Assembly (NCBI GenBank): GCA_951640165.1
Contig: OX621247.1
Span: 32,028,001 to 32,092,000, forward strand
DNA: 64,000 bases
Direction: 5' to 3'
Source: Pseudoips prasinana
Lineage: Eukaryota; Arthropoda; Insecta; Lepidoptera; Nolidae
The notes beneath the pieces were generated by a model. It did no database searches. It was not told the DNA's origin and saw only the letters and a program-made list of their open reading frames with translations. This document shows positions 61,467 to 64,000 of the stretch, piece after piece. How positions within the stretch are numbered: the stretch's first letter is position 1; each line of letters starts with the position of its first letter. The translations under genes and the position numbers were made by a program.

Positions 61467-63144
61467 TTAATTTAAATTATCCTGTATACAGATGTCACCA
61501 TTCAATCTGGATATGTCATTGTCAGTAGGAAAAGTACTGACATTATCTATAGCATCAGTACATTGCTCAATAGAAGCAGTATGTTTAGCCAAGTTCTTGG
61601 CTGAAATATGAAAACAATAACATAGCGACAAAGCTATTTGTCTGGTATAAAAACTAGGCAGATAACAATACTTATCTTTTGTCAAATAAAAGGGTTTCTT
61701 AACATAGGAGTTAATGTCAATTACATGTAGTTTTTCTCGCATATAGTTAGACATTGTATGTAATGTCAAATTCAAATTATACCTTATCCTATTTTCCTCC
61801 TGTGACAAACTATGGCTATAAGGAAATGTAAACATAACAATTTTACTTATATTGAAACGATCTAAACAATCATTATACTTTATTAGTGTTTTTTTGTTTA
61901 AATTACCCCTATTGCCCATAAAGAGAATTAGATTTCCATCATTGTTAAACTTATAATTAAGGATCTTTTTAAAAATGTGGTGACAAGAGGCACCCGGCAT
62001 ACAAAAATTGATGTTTGAATGTCCTCCTGTTGACAGTAGGCGCCCTAAGTTTTTACCTATTTCATCACTGAATATTGTTATTTCAGGTTTAAAAATATTT
62101 TTCTTTGTGTATGACTTAACTGCTAATGTTTTGTTCGTTACAGATTGAGATTGACTAATGAAACTAGTGATATTCTTATCATTACTAATTTGCAATAAAG
62201 CAGAAGTATCATTTGGTGGAGAGGAACGGCTGAGTGACCGTTGACACATAGGTACAGGAATAATTATTGCTGAGCGATTCTAATCTTTCATTATTATAAT
62301 TGCCAAGGTCAATCAGCTCATTCATAGCCGGAATGTAGTGTTGTGTCTGTTTTTCAGATAGTTCATACTTTATTGTTAATGTATGGAGTTCATCTTTAAG
62401 AGAGTCCATTTTCTTCTGTTGAGCTTCTAAATCACAAGTGTATTTTAAACTAACATTTTTTAATTTCATAGTATACATATTCAATTTTTCTATTAATTCT
62501 AATCTTTCCCTATTTTGTTTATCATATTTAAAGAAGAATTTATGTTTTTTTATCAAGGTTTGGGACTTTCTAATGAATTTATTTAGTTTTAGATATTTTT
62601 TAAATTTATTTTTGCTACAGCCATCAACCATTGAATTCATTTTAATACAATCATCATCCCTTGGGGGCAGTTTTGTGCTACAGGACTGGTTATTGGCAGC
62701 AACAAAAACCATGGAAGGGTCTTTTTCTACCAACTCATCATATAGTGTTTGGTTCTGTGAAGCAATTAAATTATGTTTTAATGATTGTAGTTGAGATCTC
62801 AGTAATGATATTTCATTATTAGCCTGTTCAAGTTGTTGTTCTAGGCTATGGGATTTGTTCAATGCATAGTCATATTCAATGCGACATTGATCAAAGCCGT
62901 CTATGATGATTTGGAGTCTATCCCGTGAGTCAATGGCATCTGTGTATTGAACATGTAATTCTGACAATTGACTTTTTAACAGTTTTACTTGGACTGATGA
63001 CTCTAATAATATCCTTTCATTTTCATCCCGTTCTTGGTCGAACCGATCACACAACTGCTTTGAGGCTTGGAGTTCTTTCAAAGCCTTTAGAAGTTTTTCT
63101 TTAGCTTGGCGAGCTAAGAGACCACGAGTAAGAATACCAGACAT
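61467..63144 (-). pseudogene. LINE ORF1: coiled coil plus SGNH-like domain
   Basis: ORF1 proteins of this group bind element RNA. The first part begins MSGILTRGLLARQAKEKLLK and is a long coiled coil with leucine heptads. The second part, one frame over from about 62230, has FSDEIGKNLGRLLS, CMPGASCHHIFKKI, LILFMGNRGNL and a late HVIDINSY, in the order of SGNH/GDSL hydrolase blocks, as known for ORF1 of CR1-type elements. The catalytic Ser-Asp context (FSDE for GDS) is unusual, so activity is doubtful. The two parts overlap by about 40 bases in different frames, best explained by one frameshift. Confidence 0.75.
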
Positions 63145-63200
63145 AGTTTCTGGATTGTTTACCGATCGATTGAACAAAGAATCGTGTCACCGGTCGACTC

Positions 63201-63537
63201 GAATGGGGTTATGTTCACGTATTTAATATCTAGACTAATAAGTGATAACTTTGATTAAAAAATAACTTAGTCTATGCCAAATTAAATGATAGTTAATGAT
63301 ATTCGATGTGCAATTACGCGTAAATGCAGTGGTTTTTACCTTTAAAGTCCATATAAATGTGCCGGTAACTGTCACAACACAATCCCTTCACTCACACGAA
63401 TTTCACATATAAAATACAAAATTAATACGTGGACCACTTTTAATACATTAAATACTCAGTGATTTACGGATAACTGGTCTTATTTACATTGAAAATACAA
63501 TAATTTTTAATAAAAAATTGAAGACATTCAAAATCCT
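63201..63537. other. LINE 5' flank or 5' UTR
   Basis: No distinct feature; part of it may belong to the LINE 5' UTR. Confidence 0.35.
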
Positions 63538-63655
63538 TTATTTTAAGGCTAACCCGAGGTCCTAGGCAAAAAATGTCCAAAGATTTTCGCGTTATTTTTA
63601 GGTAATCTATGCGATGGAAATGAAAAACTAGCCATTTATAAGAATTTTCATTTGT
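63538..63655 (+). repeat. repeat S, right copy
   Basis: AACCCGAGGTCCTAGGCAAA to GCCATTTATAAGAATTTTCA; about 90 percent like the left copy by eye. Confidence 0.85.
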
Positions 63656-64000
63656 GATGAAAATTGTACGTGGATTTAAAAAAAAAGTAAAATCCAGAAC
63701 GACGATATCAAATTAAAAGGTCATTGTGGTCAGTGATATGCAAAGATTGAAATATCAACTTTAAAAAAAAACAGAAAAAGTTCAGACATTGTTGTGTAGC
63801 ATACAGAACTTACAAAAATCATTTAAACATAAAGTAGTACGCAAATCAAAATTAACACCGTACACCAGACGGCAAATAGCAAAAAACTTAAAATACAAAT
63901 CAGCTATTTTGGTTCGCCATGAAATGGCTTCAAAACTAATTACTACCAAAGACCGTGAGTATATTGAATCGCCAGTGTTGCCATGCATTGGCGCTTTACG
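63656..64000. other. spacer at the window edge
   Basis: No recognised feature. Confidence 0.4.

Larger units (their letters stand above)
58821..63200 (-). mobile_element. CR1/Jockey-type LINE, long but defective
   Basis: Two-ORF non-LTR element on the minus strand: ORF1 63144-61467, ORF2 61461-59017, then a 3' UTR whose end GGAATAAATGACTTTTTC (58821-58840) is shared with 3970. The 5' boundary is not resolved. Target duplication not found. Confidence 0.85.

Overview
This is a eukaryotic nuclear window, AT-rich and intron-rich, and by its repeats it comes from a moth or butterfly (Lepidoptera). The evidence is a dense mix of element types I know from lepidopteran genomes: short non-autonomous Helitrons whose 3' hairpin ends in CTAG, tRNA-headed SINEs with internal pol III boxes, 5S-rRNA-like SINEs, RTE and CR1/Jockey-type LINEs, a mariner, and TA-target MITEs. 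No prokaryotic operon, phage or CRISPR structure is present. All family names given by letter (A, B, C, D, E, F, H, I, L, P, Q, R, S, T, U, W, G) are local labels for repeats recognised by comparing copies inside the window.

The only host gene I can support is on the minus strand. It is a BRMS1/BRMS1L (Sin3-HDAC corepressor subunit, Sds3-like family) homologue with exon 1 at 55641-55842, exon 2 at 50424-50574 and exon 3 at 46387-46480. The exons join in frame with good splice signals; the remaining 3' exons were not found and may lie left of exon 3 in the window or beyond it. Its two introns (about 5.1 and 3.9 kb) are packed with transposons.

Layout. 0-15 kb: SINEs, Helitrons, 5S-like SINEs and LINE tails, with a hexamer satellite at 13.6 kb. 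15.2-16.5 kb: a mariner with terminal repeats and a dead transposase. 16.6-30.7 kb: nested SINEs, MITEs and Helitrons, including a 5'-truncated RTE LINE at 25.9-26.8 kb. 31.0-34.1 kb: a nearly complete RTE-like LINE with a 12-bp target duplication and an intact endonuclease-reverse transcriptase frame. 34-46 kb: more SINEs, Helitrons, fold-back elements and a SINE-tail minisatellite. 46.4-55.8 kb: the BRMS1-like gene. 58.8-63.2 kb: a long but broken CR1/Jockey-type LINE with a coiled-coil plus esterase-like ORF1.

Together the elements give a readable history. The RTE LINE is the youngest active family (its truncated copy shows no difference from the long one where compared). Several insertions can be undone exactly because an empty site exists elsewhere in the window. 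Four SINE families with different tRNA-like heads share one central core. A set of perfect short palindromes, three of them inside intron 1 of the BRMS1-like gene, is not explained by any transposon family.
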